A stretch of DNA of 64,000 bases from Streptomyces griseorubiginosus (GCF_001514195.1 NZ_KQ948735.1:919413-983412), one strand, 5' to 3'. Shown: positions 54,045-62,852, numbered from the stretch's first letter. A program made the numbers and translations. Notes: generated by a model from the sequence alone, not told the origin.

Positions 54045-54639
54045 CCGCTCCCCGCCCGGGGTCGCCGTCGTCCTCGTCGTCCGTCCGCATCCGCGTCACC
54101 AGCGTGACGAAGCCGCCCAGGAAGCCGCCGATCCCGACCGTGGCCAGCCACCAGGTCATCTCCCAGCCGAGCAGCACCGCGACCAGCAGCAGGAGCGGCC
54201 CGCCCAGCACCCCCAGCCACGCGAACTTGGCGGTGGTGTCGGCGGCGGGCAGCGGCGGCGGCTCCGGCGGGACGAAGTGGCCCTCGTCGTCCTCCTCGAA
54301 GTCGTCCTCGGAGGGCTCCGGAGCGCTGTAGTCGCGTGGTCCCACACCGGGCGCGAAGGAGACGGAGCCGCCCAGCGGCTTCACGGGCTTCTCGTCCTTA
54401 CGGGCCCCGGGTTCCGCCTTCTCCGCGGTCGTCGGCTCGTCGTTGGTCTCGGTCTCCAGGAGCGCGAGGTCCTCGACCGACTTGAACGGCTTGGTGCCCG
54501 GCGGATCCTTCGGCTCCTCGCCGTACCCGGCGACGATCGCCGCCCACGCGGCCTCCTCGTCGAACGGGACGCCCTGCTCCTCCGGCTCGTGGCCCTCGTG
54601 GCCCTCGCGGTCCTCACGGTCGGAGTCGTGCTCAGCCAC
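54037..54639 (-). CDS. Acidic membrane protein with two C-terminal helices
   Basis: A 200-residue protein. Residues 1–~130 are highly charged and probably disordered (EHDSDREDREGHEGHEPEEQ). Two membrane helices follow (FAWLGVLGGPLLLLVAVLLGW and WWLATVGIGGFLGGFVTLV) and a short acidic tail. No family function recognised. GTG at 54639 is preferred; it overlaps the stop of the hydrolase gene upstream by eight bases, so the two are coupled. The 3' end falls in a 17-bp tandem repeat. Confidence 0.8.
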   Translation of the reverse strand: MAEHDSDREDREGHEGHEPEEQGVPFDEEAAWAAIVAGYGEEPKDPPGTKPFKSVEDLALLETETNDEPTTAEKAEPGARKDEKPVKPLGGSVSFAPGVGPRDYSAPEPSEDDFEEDDEGHFVPPEPPPLPAADTTAKFAWLGVLGGPLLLLVAVLLGWEMTWWLATVGIGGFLGGFVTLVTRMRTDDEDDGDPGRGAVV

Positions 54640-55411
54640 GGGCGGCCGTCCCTTCACTGCCGATGCCGGTGGTGTGCCGGCCGATGAACGCGAGGCTCTC
54701 GTCGAAAATCCGCTCCGCGTCATGGTCCAACGTCGCCACGTGGTAGCTCTGTTCCAGCACGATCTCTGTTACGTCCGTAGAGGACACCCGGCTCAGCACG
54801 CGCGCGGTGTCGGCCGCCGGCACCACGTGGTCCCGGGCGCTGCGCAGCACCAGCAGCGGCTGGGTGACCTGCGGCAGCTCGCCGTCCACCTGCTTGAAGA
54901 AGGTCCGCAGGGAGTGCGCCGCGTGCAGCGGCACCCGGTCGTACCCCAGCTCGACGCTGCCCTCCTTGGCGATGTCACTGGCGATCCCGGGCGCGGTGCG
55001 CACGAAGTGCCGGGCCACCGGAAGGGCGTACGGCGCGAGGCCGTGCATCCGGTTCGCCGGGTTGACGACCACGACTCCGCTGACCGCGTCCCCGTGCCGG
55101 GCGGCGAGCCTGAGGGCCAGGGTGCCGCCCATGGAGAGCCCGGCCACGAAGACGGAGGAGCAGCGCTCGCTCAGGGCACGCAGCTCGCGGTCCACCTCGG
55201 CGTACCAGTCCTGCCAGCCGGTGAGGGCCATGTCCTGCCAGCGGGTGCCGTGTCCGGGCAGCAGGGGCAGGGAGACCGTCAGTCCACGGTCGGCGAGGTA
55301 CTGGGCCCAGGGACGCAGCGACTGGGGGGAACCGGTGAAGCCGTGGCAGAGAAGGACACCGGCCTCCCCGCCCTCATGGCGGAACGGCTCGGCTCCGGGG
55401 AGGACCGGCAC
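54632..55411 (-). CDS. Alpha/beta hydrolase (carboxylesterase/monoacylglycerol lipase-like)
   Basis: A 259-residue hydrolase: LLCHGFTGSPQSLRPWA (oxyanion strand), FVAGLSMGGTLALRLAA with the nucleophile Ser near 94, RSARDHVVPAADT with the Asp and QSYHVATLDHDAERI with the His. Size and the HGFTGSP and GLSMGG blocks are those of Est30-like esterases. Acyl-ester hydrolysis is expected. GTG at 55411 follows AGGAGACCTAG. It is divergent from plsC, and with the coupled membrane protein may act on lipids. Confidence 0.9.
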   Translation of the reverse strand: MPVLPGAEPFRHEGGEAGVLLCHGFTGSPQSLRPWAQYLADRGLTVSLPLLPGHGTRWQDMALTGWQDWYAEVDRELRALSERCSSVFVAGLSMGGTLALRLAARHGDAVSGVVVVNPANRMHGLAPYALPVARHFVRTAPGIASDIAKEGSVELGYDRVPLHAAHSLRTFFKQVDGELPQVTQPLLVLRSARDHVVPAADTARVLSRVSSTDVTEIVLEQSYHVATLDHDAERIFDESLAFIGRHTTGIGSEGTAARG

Positions 55412-55555
55412 CTAGGTCTCCTGTTCATGAAAGAAGTGTGAGCAAGTCCGGGTGTGGTTCACCGTACGCGACCGCACTGACACCGACCAGGGCCGTCGGA
55501 CTCTTTGACAGCGCTCCGGGTTAAGGTCTGAGCGACGGACACAGGAGGCACTCGG

Positions 55556-56299
55556 TTGTTGTACGGCACGATGAAGGTCGCCATCGGCGGGCCGCTGAAG
55601 GTCGCCTTCAGGCCCTGGGTGGAAGGCCTGGAGAACATTCCCGCCGAGGGTGCCGCCATTCTGGCGAGCAACCACCTCTCCTTCTCCGACTCCTTCTTCC
55701 TGCCGGCGGTCCTCGACCGCAAGGTCACCTTCATCGCCAAGGCGGAGTACTTCACCACGCCCGGCGTGAAGGGCCGTCTGACGGCCGCCTTCTTCAAGGG
55801 CGTCGGCCAGCTTCCGGTGGACCGCTCCGGAGCGCGCGGCGCGGGCGAGGCGGCGATCAAGAGCGGCCTCGACGTCCTGGAGCGCGGCGAGCTGTTCGGC
55901 ATCTACCCCGAGGGCACCCGCTCGCCCGACGGACGCCTGTACCGCGGCAAGCCCGGCGGCCTCGCGCGCGTGGCGCTCGCCAGCGGCGCCCCGGTCATCC
56001 CCGTCGCGATGATCGACACCGAGAAGATCCAGCCGCCCGGCAAGGTGATGCCCAAGCTGATGCGCCCGGGCATCCGGATCGGCGAGCCGCTGGACTTCAG
56101 CCGCTACCAGGGCATGGAGCACGACCGCTTCGTGCTGCGGGCGGTGACCGACGAGGTCATGTACGAGATCATGAAGCTCTCCGGCCAGGAGTACGTCGAC
56201 ATCTACGCGACGGCGGCCAAGCGGCGGATCTCGGAGGCGGCCAAGGCCGAGAAGGCGGCCAGGGCCGAGAAGGACAAGCCCGGCACGTCCGCGTCCTAG
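55556..56299 (+). CDS. plsC: 1-acyl-sn-glycerol-3-phosphate acyltransferase family
   Basis: A 247-residue PlsC-type acyltransferase with the four blocks: NHLSFSD at 39–45 (catalytic His and Asp), FFKGVGQLPVDRSG, FGIYPEGTRSPDG and VIPVAMIDTEKI. It acylates lysophosphatidic acid at the membrane in phospholipid synthesis. TTG at 55556 is chosen from GGAGG seven bases upstream. The C-terminal 25 residues are an Ala/Lys/Glu helix. It precedes the two-component pair by 40 bases and may share its transcript. Several PlsC paralogues are usual in Streptomyces. Confidence 0.92.
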   Translation: MLYGTMKVAIGGPLKVAFRPWVEGLENIPAEGAAILASNHLSFSDSFFLPAVLDRKVTFIAKAEYFTTPGVKGRLTAAFFKGVGQLPVDRSGARGAGEAAIKSGLDVLERGELFGIYPEGTRSPDGRLYRGKPGGLARVALASGAPVIPVAMIDTEKIQPPGKVMPKLMRPGIRIGEPLDFSRYQGMEHDRFVLRAVTDEVMYEIMKLSGQEYVDIYATAAKRRISEAAKAEKAARAEKDKPGTSAS

Positions 56300-56338
56300 G
56301 ATCCTGGGACACGGCAGTCCGGGCCGGGGGTGGGGGAG

Positions 56339-57556
56339 ATGGCCAAACAGGTACGCGTCATGCGCATGTCCGTCGAGCAGCCGCTGTGGCGTGCCCTGAC
56401 CGGGTACCGCGTGCTCACCATGCTGTACGCGGTCGGGCTCTTCGCCAGCGAGTACGACAGCTTCGACCTGCCCGGCGTCGCCATCGCCTACTACGTCGTC
56501 CTGTGCGTCTGGACGCTCGCCACCCTGCCCCGCGTCCAGAACGCGGCCGCGTGCACCAAGCGCTTCCTCGCCGTCGACCTGGCGATCGCGCTCTCCGGCA
56601 TCGTCCTGACCCCGCTGGTCGTCGACCAGCACCACATCGACAGCGGCGGGCCCACCCTGCCGTCGATATGGACCGCCGGTTCCGTCCTGGCCTTCGCCAT
56701 CAAGGGCGGCTGGCGCTGGGCCGCCCTCGCCTCCACCCCGGTCGCCGCCGCCAACCTGATCGAGCGCGGCCAGCCCGCCCGTGACACCGTCCACAACGTG
56801 ATCCTCGTCTGGGTCGCCTCCATCGCCATCGGCTACGTCGTCGAGGTCGCCCGCGCCTCCGAGCGCACCCTCGCCCGCGCCCTGGAGATCGAGGCGGCGA
56901 CCCGCGAGCGCGAGCGCCTGGCCCGCGACATCCACGACAGCGTGCTCCAGGTGCTGGCCATGGTGCAGCGCCGGGGCGCGGTCCTGGGCGGCGAGGCCGC
57001 CGAACTGGGCCGGATGGCCGGCGAGCAGGAGGTGGCGCTGCGCACGCTGGTCTCCGGCGGCCTGGCGACCGTGTCGCGGGTGTCCTCGGACGCCTCCCAG
57101 GGCGCGGTCGTGCACGTGGTGGAGGACGAGGCGGCCGACGACGGCCCGCTCGACCTGCGCGCGCTGCTCGCCCCCTACGCCTCGGCGAAGGTCTCCCTCG
57201 TCGAGCCCGGCGCCCCCGTCCCGCTGCCCCCGCCCGCCGCCCGCGAGCTGGCCGCGGCCGTCGGGGCCGCCCTGGACAACGTGCACCGGCACGCCGGCGA
57301 GCACGCGCGCGCGTGGATCCTCGTCGAGGACGAGCCCGACGAGGTGATCGTGACCGTGCGCGACGACGGCCCCGGCATCCCCGAGGGCCGGCTCGCCCAG
57401 GCCGAGGGCGAGGGGCGGCTCGGGGTGGCCCTGTCGATCCGGGGCCGGTTGCGCGATCTCGGCGGCAGCGCCGAGCTGATCTCTCCTCCGGGGCAGGGCA
57501 CGGAGGTCGAGCTGAAGGTACCGAAGGTCTCACGGGGGAAGGCAGGACAGCGATGA
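56339..57556 (+). CDS. macS: MacS-like sensor histidine kinase
   Basis: A ~405-residue NarL-type kinase. About five membrane helices fill residues 20–165, followed by a coiled linker, ERLARDIHDSVLQVLAMVQRR with the phospho-His, an N-box (ALDNVHRHAGE) and DDGPGIPEG. The ATPase region has an atypical SIRGRL instead of GLxGMRERV. From memory, the S. coelicolor pair in this place is MacRS, affecting actinorhodin and morphology. The start is uncertain (GTG 56330, ATG 56339 or ATG 56360). Its TGA overlaps the regulator ATG. Confidence 0.85.
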   Translation: MAKQVRVMRMSVEQPLWRALTGYRVLTMLYAVGLFASEYDSFDLPGVAIAYYVVLCVWTLATLPRVQNAAACTKRFLAVDLAIALSGIVLTPLVVDQHHIDSGGPTLPSIWTAGSVLAFAIKGGWRWAALASTPVAAANLIERGQPARDTVHNVILVWVASIAIGYVVEVARASERTLARALEIEAATRERERLARDIHDSVLQVLAMVQRRGAVLGGEAAELGRMAGEQEVALRTLVSGGLATVSRVSSDASQGAVVHVVEDEAADDGPLDLRALLAPYASAKVSLVEPGAPVPLPPPAARELAAAVGAALDNVHRHAGEHARAWILVEDEPDEVIVTVRDDGPGIPEGRLAQAEGEGRLGVALSIRGRLRDLGGSAELISPPGQGTEVELKVPKVSRGKAGQR

Positions 57557-58227
57557 GCGAGAAGGACCCGATCAAGGTGATGGTGGTCGACGACCACCCC
57601 ATGTGGCGCGACGCGGTCGCCCGGGACCTGGCCGAGTCCGGTTTCGACGTGGTCGCCACCGCGGGCGACGGCGACCAGGCCGTACGCCGGGCCAAGGCGG
57701 CGGACCCCCACGTCCTGGTCCTCGACCTGAACCTGCCGGTCAAGCCCGGCGTCCAGGTCTGCAAGGAACTCGTCGGCCACAACCCGGCCCTGCGCGTCCT
57801 CGTGCTGTCCGCGAGCGGTGAGCACGCCGACGTCCTGGAGGCCGTGAAGTCCGGCGCGACCGGCTATCTGCTGAAGTCGGCCTCGACCGAGGAACTCCTC
57901 GACGCGGTCCGCCGTACCGCCGTCGGCGACCCCGTCTTCACCCCCGGCCTCGCCGGCCTGGTCCTCGGCGAGTACCGGCGCCTGGCCACCGACCCGGCGC
58001 CTTCCGGGGACCCCGACCAGCCCAAGGCCCCGCAGCTCACCGAGCGCGAGACCGAGGTGCTGCGCCTGGTCGCCAAGGGCCTGAGCTACAAGCAGATCGC
58101 CGAACGCCTGGTGATCTCGCACCGCACGGTCCAGAACCACGTCCAGAACACGCTCGGCAAGCTGCAACTCCACAACAGGGTCGAGCTCGTCCGGTACGCC
58201 ATCGAACGGGGCCTCGACGACGAGTGA
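57553..58227 (+). CDS. macR: MacR-like NarL/FixJ response regulator
   Basis: A 224-residue regulator: VMVVDDHPMWRDAV, LVLDLNLPVKPGV with the phospho-Asp, VLSASGEH, GYLLKSASTEEL with the Lys, and a LuxR-type HTH LTERETEVLRLVAKGLSYKQIAERL…HRTVQNHV. ATG at 57553 overlaps the kinase stop. It pairs with the kinase upstream and probably controls envelope or development genes, by analogy with MacR of S. coelicolor. It is followed by pfkA after 53 bases containing a hairpin. Confidence 0.9.
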   Translation: MSEKDPIKVMVVDDHPMWRDAVARDLAESGFDVVATAGDGDQAVRRAKAADPHVLVLDLNLPVKPGVQVCKELVGHNPALRVLVLSASGEHADVLEAVKSGATGYLLKSASTEELLDAVRRTAVGDPVFTPGLAGLVLGEYRRLATDPAPSGDPDQPKAPQLTERETEVLRLVAKGLSYKQIAERLVISHRTVQNHVQNTLGKLQLHNRVELVRYAIERGLDDE

Positions 58228-58244
58228 GACGCGCGTCACACTGA

Positions 58245-58272
58245 CCCTTCGTCGGACACCTACGGCGAAGGG
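58245..58272 (+). promoter_or_regulatory. Hairpin covering the pfkA ribosome-binding site
   Basis: CCCTTCG (58245–58251) pairs perfectly with CGAAGGG (58266–58272), and the latter includes the AAGGG that serves as the pfkA ribosome site. It could act as a weak terminator for macR or as a translational switch. Confidence 0.5.
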
Positions 58273-58280
58273 AACCGTCC

Positions 58281-59309
58281 ATGCGCGTCGGAGTACTGAC
58301 CGGAGGCGGCGACTGCCCCGGTCTCAACGCCGTCATCCGGGCCGTCGTCCGTAAGGGCGTTCAGGAGTACGGCTACGACTTCACCGGCTTCCGGGACGGC
58401 TGGCGGGGTCCACTGGAGGACGCCGTCGTGCGTCTCGACATCCCGGCCGTGCGCGGCATCCTGCCCCGCGGCGGCACCATCCTCGGCTCGTCCCGCACCA
58501 ACCCGCTCAAGCAGGAGGACGGCATCCGCCGGATCCAGGAGAACCTGGCCGCGCGGGACGTCGAGGCGCTCATCGTGATCGGCGGCGAGGACACCCTGGG
58601 CGTGGCGGCCGAGCTCTCCGACCGGCATGGCGTGCCCTGCGTGGGCGTACCGAAGACCATCGACAACGACCTCTCCGCCACCGACTACACCTTCGGCTTC
58701 GACACCGCGGTCGGCATCGCCACCGAGGCCATCGACCGGCTGCACACCACCGCCGAGTCCCACATGCGGGTCCTGGTCTGCGAGGTGATGGGCCGTCACG
58801 CGGGCTGGATCGCCCTGCACTCCGGGCTCGCGGGCGGCGCCAACGTCATCCTCATCCCCGAGCAGCGCTTCGACGTCGAGCAGGTGTGCGCCTGGATCAC
58901 CTCCCGCTTCAGGGCGTCGTACGCCCCGATCGTGGTCGTCGCCGAGGGCGCCATGCCGAAGGACGGCGACATGGTCCTCAAGGACCAGTCGCTCGACTCC
59001 TTCGGCCATGTGCGCCTGTCCGGGGTCGGCGAGTGGCTGGCCAAGCAGATCGAGAAGCGCACCGGCAAGGAGGCCCGCACCACCGTGCTCGGGCACATCC
59101 AGCGCGGGGGCACCCCGAGCGCCTTCGACCGCTGGCTCGCCACCCGCTTCGGCCTGCACGCCATCGAGGCCGTCCACGACGGCGACTTCGGCAAGATGGT
59201 CGCCCTGCGCGGCACGGACATCGTCCGCGTCCCCATCGGCGAGGCCACGGCACAGCTGAAGACGGTCGACCCGAAGCTGTACGAGGAGGTGGGCGTCTTC
59301 TTCGGCTGA
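58281..59309 (+). CDS. pfkA: 6-phosphofructokinase (phosphoryl donor ATP or pyrophosphate)
   Basis: A 342-residue PFK-A family enzyme: GVLTGGGDCPGLNAVIR, GGTILGSSRTNP, GGEDTLG at 101–107, PKTIDND at 124–130, GFDTAV, EVMGRHAGWIAL and LGHIQRGGTPSA. It phosphorylates fructose 6-phosphate in glycolysis. Asp104 and Lys125 are the residues linked to pyrophosphate use, as in the Amycolatopsis methanolica enzyme, while E. coli ATP-PFK has Gly at both positions; ATP use in relatives is also reported. ATG at 58281. It ends three bases from the convergent trpEG stop. Confidence 0.92.
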   Translation: MRVGVLTGGGDCPGLNAVIRAVVRKGVQEYGYDFTGFRDGWRGPLEDAVVRLDIPAVRGILPRGGTILGSSRTNPLKQEDGIRRIQENLAARDVEALIVIGGEDTLGVAAELSDRHGVPCVGVPKTIDNDLSATDYTFGFDTAVGIATEAIDRLHTTAESHMRVLVCEVMGRHAGWIALHSGLAGGANVILIPEQRFDVEQVCAWITSRFRASYAPIVVVAEGAMPKDGDMVLKDQSLDSFGHVRLSGVGEWLAKQIEKRTGKEARTTVLGHIQRGGTPSAFDRWLATRFGLHAIEAVHDGDFGKMVALRGTDIVRVPIGEATAQLKTVDPKLYEEVGVFFG

Positions 59310-59312
59310 CGC

Positions 59313-61169
59313 CTACACGGCCGTGCGGCGCAGCTGTCCCACCAACTCCCGTACGACTGCGGCACCGTTCAGGGTCAGCACCGACTCGGGGTGGAACTGG
59401 ACGCCCGCGAAGCCGGGGCCGCGCAACGCGTGCACCTCTCCGTTGCCGTCCCGGCTCACCTCGATGCCGTGCGCGGCCAGCTCCTCGGCGGTGTCGTCGT
59501 CGCAGCGCGCCACGAAGCTGTTGTAGAAGCCGACGGTCTCCGGCCGCCCGAACAGGTCGACCGTCGTCTGCGCGCCCTGGTACGGCACCTCCTTGCGGAC
59601 GATCTCCAGGCCCAGCTCCGCCGCGAGCAGCTCGTGGCCCAGGCAGACGCCGAGCACGCCGTGCCGGTGGTCCCGGACGACCTCGGCGGTCAGCTCGCGC
59701 AGGAACCGCATCTTGGGGTCGGTGAGGTCGGACGGGTCACCCGGACCCGGCCCGAGCACCACCGGCCCCTCGTGGGCGAGCACGGCCTCCCTGAGCCCCG
59801 GCTCGTCGTAGCGCCGTACGGTCACCTCCAGGCCGCCCGAGCGCAGCACGTGCGCGAGCATCGACGTGAAGGTGTCCTCGCCGTCGACCACGAAGGCGTG
59901 CCCTTCCAGGTCGTACGAGAGCTCCTGCATCCGCAGCCAGAACGGCGCGAGGTGGGCCCGGCGCCCGTCGAGCGCGGCACGCACGCGTGGGTCGTCGGAG
60001 AGGCTCACGCGCGCGTGCTCCCCGCGCGGCCGCGACGGCCGTACGCCAAGGGCCGCCAGCACGCCCGCCGCCTTCGCGTGGGTCTCCGCGACCTCGCTCA
60101 CCGGGGCCGAGCCGCGCACCAGGGTGGCGCCCACCGGGACCCGCAGCCGGCCGTCGGCGTCGATGTCCGCGGTGCGGATCAGGATGGGGGAGTCGAGGGT
60201 CTGGGCGCCCCCGGAGTCCCGGCCGAGCAGGGCCAGCGCACCGGCGTAGTAGCCGCGCCCGCCGACCTCGTGCCGCTCGATGACCCGGCAGGCGTTCTGC
60301 ACCGGCGAGCCGGTGACCGTCGCCGCGAACATGGTCTCCTTCAGCACCTCCCGGACGTCCAGCGAGGACTTCCCGCGCAGTTCGAACTCGGTGTGCGCGA
60401 GATGGGCCATCTCCTTGAGCCGGGGCCCGATCACGACCCCGCCCATGTCGCCGACCGTGCACATCATCTTGAGCTCCTCGTCGACGACCATCGACAGCTC
60501 CTCGATCTCCTTGCCGTCGGCGAGGAAGTCGAGCAGGTGCTCGGGGGTGGGGCCCTCGGCGGGATAGCGGTACGTGCCGCTGATCGGGTTCATCACGACG
60601 GTCCCGCCGGACATCCGCACGTGCACCTCGGGGCTCGCGCCGACGAGCGTGCGCTCACCGGTGTGGACGACGAAGGTCCAGTACGCGCCCCGCTCGCCTT
60701 CGAGGAGCCGCCGGAACAGGGCGAGGGCGTCGGCGCGGGAGAACCCCGGGATCCCGCCCTCGTAGGTCCGCCGGATCACGAAGTTGGCGCCCTCGCCCCG
60801 TCCGATCTCCTCGCGCAGGACACGCCCGACGATCTCGGCGTATTCCTCGTCGGCGACGTCGAAGCCGCCGTTCTCGACCCGGACGGGGTGCGTGGGGAGC
60901 TGTTCCAGCGCGCGGGCCAGCGGGACGCGGTGGGTCTCGTCGGGGACGAGCACCGCCAACGGCGTCCCGTCGTCCCGCACGTCGAAGCCGCGCTCGCGGA
61001 TCTGGCGGAAGGGGACGAGCGCCAGGCCCTCGTCGGGGAGGTCGGCGAGGCGGTCGCGGGTGCTGACGGATCCGAGGAACACCTCCACGGTGTTCTCGTC
61101 ATGGCCCGGCGTGCGGCGGCGCAGCAGGGCGAAGGGGCGGTCGTCGTGCAGGAGCTGGGTCAGGTCCAT
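59313..61169 (-). CDS. trpEG: Fused anthranilate synthase (TrpE–TrpG)
   Basis: A 618-residue fusion. Residues 1–~400 are the chorismate-using component (NPISGTYRYPAEG, DEELKMMCTVGDMGG, GSPVQNACRVIERHE, ADIDADGRLRVPVGA). Residues ~430–618 are the glutamine amidotransferase with GPGPGDP, the catalytic Cys near 506 in GVCLGHELLA and the His in VQFHPESVL. It makes anthranilate from chorismate and glutamine. ATG at 61169. Upstream lie an attenuator hairpin and a Trp-codon leader peptide, so the gene is under Trp attenuation, as I recall for S. venezuelae trpEG. It is divergent from the DAHP synthase gene. Confidence 0.94.
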   Translation of the reverse strand: MDLTQLLHDDRPFALLRRRTPGHDENTVEVFLGSVSTRDRLADLPDEGLALVPFRQIRERGFDVRDDGTPLAVLVPDETHRVPLARALEQLPTHPVRVENGGFDVADEEYAEIVGRVLREEIGRGEGANFVIRRTYEGGIPGFSRADALALFRRLLEGERGAYWTFVVHTGERTLVGASPEVHVRMSGGTVVMNPISGTYRYPAEGPTPEHLLDFLADGKEIEELSMVVDEELKMMCTVGDMGGVVIGPRLKEMAHLAHTEFELRGKSSLDVREVLKETMFAATVTGSPVQNACRVIERHEVGGRGYYAGALALLGRDSGGAQTLDSPILIRTADIDADGRLRVPVGATLVRGSAPVSEVAETHAKAAGVLAALGVRPSRPRGEHARVSLSDDPRVRAALDGRRAHLAPFWLRMQELSYDLEGHAFVVDGEDTFTSMLAHVLRSGGLEVTVRRYDEPGLREAVLAHEGPVVLGPGPGDPSDLTDPKMRFLRELTAEVVRDHRHGVLGVCLGHELLAAELGLEIVRKEVPYQGAQTTVDLFGRPETVGFYNSFVARCDDDTAEELAAHGIEVSRDGNGEVHALRGPGFAGVQFHPESVLTLNGAAVVRELVGQLRRTAV

Positions 61170-61221
61170 GGTTCCTCTGCCGTCTGATGTCGATAGCGGT
61201 GAGGAACGACCCCGGAAACGC

Positions 61222-61248
61222 CGAAGGCCGCCCCTCGGGCGGCCTTCG
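61222..61248 (-). terminator. trp attenuator terminator
   Basis: CGAAGGCCGCCC pairs perfectly with GGGCGGCCTTCG (61222–61233, 61237–61248), a 12-bp stem with a three-base loop, between the leader peptide and trpEG. On the transcribed strand it is followed by GCGTTTCC. Confidence 0.88.
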
Positions 61249-61269
61249 CGAAGTCTTGCGTACGCGCAG

Positions 61270-61326
61270 TCAGTGGGCCGCCGGATGAGCGGTCCACCAC
61301 CAGTTCTGGGTCGAATGCGCGAACAT
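61270..61326 (-). CDS. trpL: trp leader peptide, 18 aa with three consecutive Trp
   Basis: The minus-strand frame reads MFAHSTQNWWWTAHPAAH, with three adjacent TGG codons at positions 9–11 and a TGA at 61270–61272. It lies 100 bases before trpEG and 21 bases before the attenuator stem. Ribosome stalling at the Trp codons when charged tRNA-Trp is scarce would prevent the terminator and let trpEG be transcribed. GGGTAGGGTG upstream is a possible ribosome site. Confidence 0.9.
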   Translation of the reverse strand: MFAHSTQNWWWTAHPAAH

Positions 61327-61422
61327 GTGCGGCACCCTACCCCATGTCCGGGGAGTGTTTCCGGTGTCTCACTTGATGGGCATGGCGCTGGAGCCATGAC
61401 ACGACCCCGTAATGTTGAGGAC

Positions 61423-62775
61423 GTGACAGTGAACGCTAAGACCAGCGCGAGTGCTGGCAACACCTGGCGAGACCTGCCCGCGGCGCAGCAGCCCGAGTAC
61501 CCCGACACCGAGGCTCTGCGCGCAGTGATCGCGGACCTCGAGTCGTATCCGCCGCTCGTCTTCGCGGGCGAGTGCGACCAGCTGCGCGCCCGGATGGCGG
61601 CGGTCGCCAAGGGAGAGGCGTTCCTCCTCCAGGGCGGCGACTGCGCCGAGGCCTTCGACGCGGTCTCCGCCGACCACATCCGCAACAAGCTCAAGACGCT
61701 GCTCCAGATGGGCGCCGTGCTGACGTACGCCGCCTCGGTGCCGGTCGTCAAGGTGGGCCGCATCGCCGGCCAGTACTCCAAGCCGCGCTCCAAGGGCACC
61801 GAGACCCGTGACGGCGTGACCCTGCCGACCTACCGCGGCGACTCGGTCAACGGCTTCGAGTTCAACGAGAAGGCCCGCGTCCCGGACCCCGAGCGCCTGA
61901 AGCGGATGTACAACGCCTCCGCCTCCACGCTCAACCTGGTGCGCGCCTTCACCACCGGCGGTTACGCCGACCTGCGTCAGGTGCACGCCTGGAACCAGGA
62001 CTTCGTGAAGTCGTCCCCCTCCGGCCAGCGCTACGAGCAGCTCGCCCGGGAGATCGACCAGGCGCTGAACTTCATGCGGGCCTGCGGGACCGACCCGGAG
62101 GAGTTCAAGACCGTCGAGTTCTACTCCTCGCACGAGGCGCTGCTCCTCGACTACGAGTCGGCGCTCACCCGCGTGGACTCGCGCTCCGGGCACCTGTACG
62201 ACGTCTCGGCGCACATGGTGTGGATCGGTGAGCGCACCCGCCAGCTGGACGGCGCGCACATCGAGTTCGCCTCGAAGATCCGCAACCCGATCGGGATCAA
62301 GCTCGGTCCGACGACCACGGCCGAGGACGCGCTCCAGTACATCGAGCGCCTCGACCCCGACCGTGAGCCCGGCCGGCTGACCTTCATCGTGCGCATGGGC
62401 GCCGACAAGGTCCGCGACAAGCTGCCCGAGCTGGTCGAGAAGGTCACCGCGTCCGGTGCCACCGTGGCCTGGGTCACCGACCCGATGCACGGCAACACCT
62501 TCGAGGCGGCCTCCGGCCACAAGACCCGCCGCTTCGACGACGTGCTCGACGAGGTCAAGGGCTTCTTCGAGGTCCACAAGGGCCTCGGCACCCACCCGGG
62601 CGGCATCCACGTCGAGCTCACCGGTGACGACGTCACCGAGTGCGTGGGCGGCGGCGACGAGATCTTCGTCGACGACCTGCACCAGCGCTACGAGACGGCC
62701 TGCGACCCCCGGCTGAACCGCAGCCAGTCGCTCGACCTGGCCTTCCTCGTCGCGGAGATGTACCGGGACCAGTGA
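61423..62775 (+). CDS. aroH: 3-deoxy-7-phosphoheptulonate (DAHP) synthase, class II
   Basis: A 450-residue plant-type (class II) DAHP synthase: TWRDLPAAQQPEYPD at the N-terminus, QGGDCAEAFD, VVKVGRIAGQYSKPRS, FYSSHEALLLDYE, GIKLGPTTT, WVTDPMHGNT and THPGGIHVELTGDDVTECVGG. It starts the shikimate pathway from PEP and erythrose 4-phosphate. GTG 61423 gives MTVNAKTSASAG, the form I recall for S. coelicolor; GTG 61429 has better spacing from GAGG. It is divergent from trpEG, pairing the entry to chorismate with its use. A strong terminator follows. Confidence 0.95.
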   Translation: MTVNAKTSASAGNTWRDLPAAQQPEYPDTEALRAVIADLESYPPLVFAGECDQLRARMAAVAKGEAFLLQGGDCAEAFDAVSADHIRNKLKTLLQMGAVLTYAASVPVVKVGRIAGQYSKPRSKGTETRDGVTLPTYRGDSVNGFEFNEKARVPDPERLKRMYNASASTLNLVRAFTTGGYADLRQVHAWNQDFVKSSPSGQRYEQLAREIDQALNFMRACGTDPEEFKTVEFYSSHEALLLDYESALTRVDSRSGHLYDVSAHMVWIGERTRQLDGAHIEFASKIRNPIGIKLGPTTTAEDALQYIERLDPDREPGRLTFIVRMGADKVRDKLPELVEKVTASGATVAWVTDPMHGNTFEAASGHKTRRFDDVLDEVKGFFEVHKGLGTHPGGIHVELTGDDVTECVGGGDEIFVDDLHQRYETACDPRLNRSQSLDLAFLVAEMYRDQ

Positions 62776-62790
62776 GTCCCTGAGACGGCT

Positions 62791-62824
62791 GTGGGGCGCG
62801 GATCACATACGATCCGCGCCCCAC
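62791..62824 (+). terminator. Terminator of the DAHP synthase gene
   Basis: A perfect 14-bp stem (62791–62804 with 62811–62824), a six-base loop and ACCACTTTTG downstream. Confidence 0.92.
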
Positions 62825-62852
62825 ACCACTTTTGTCGCCCCCCGGCGCCGGG

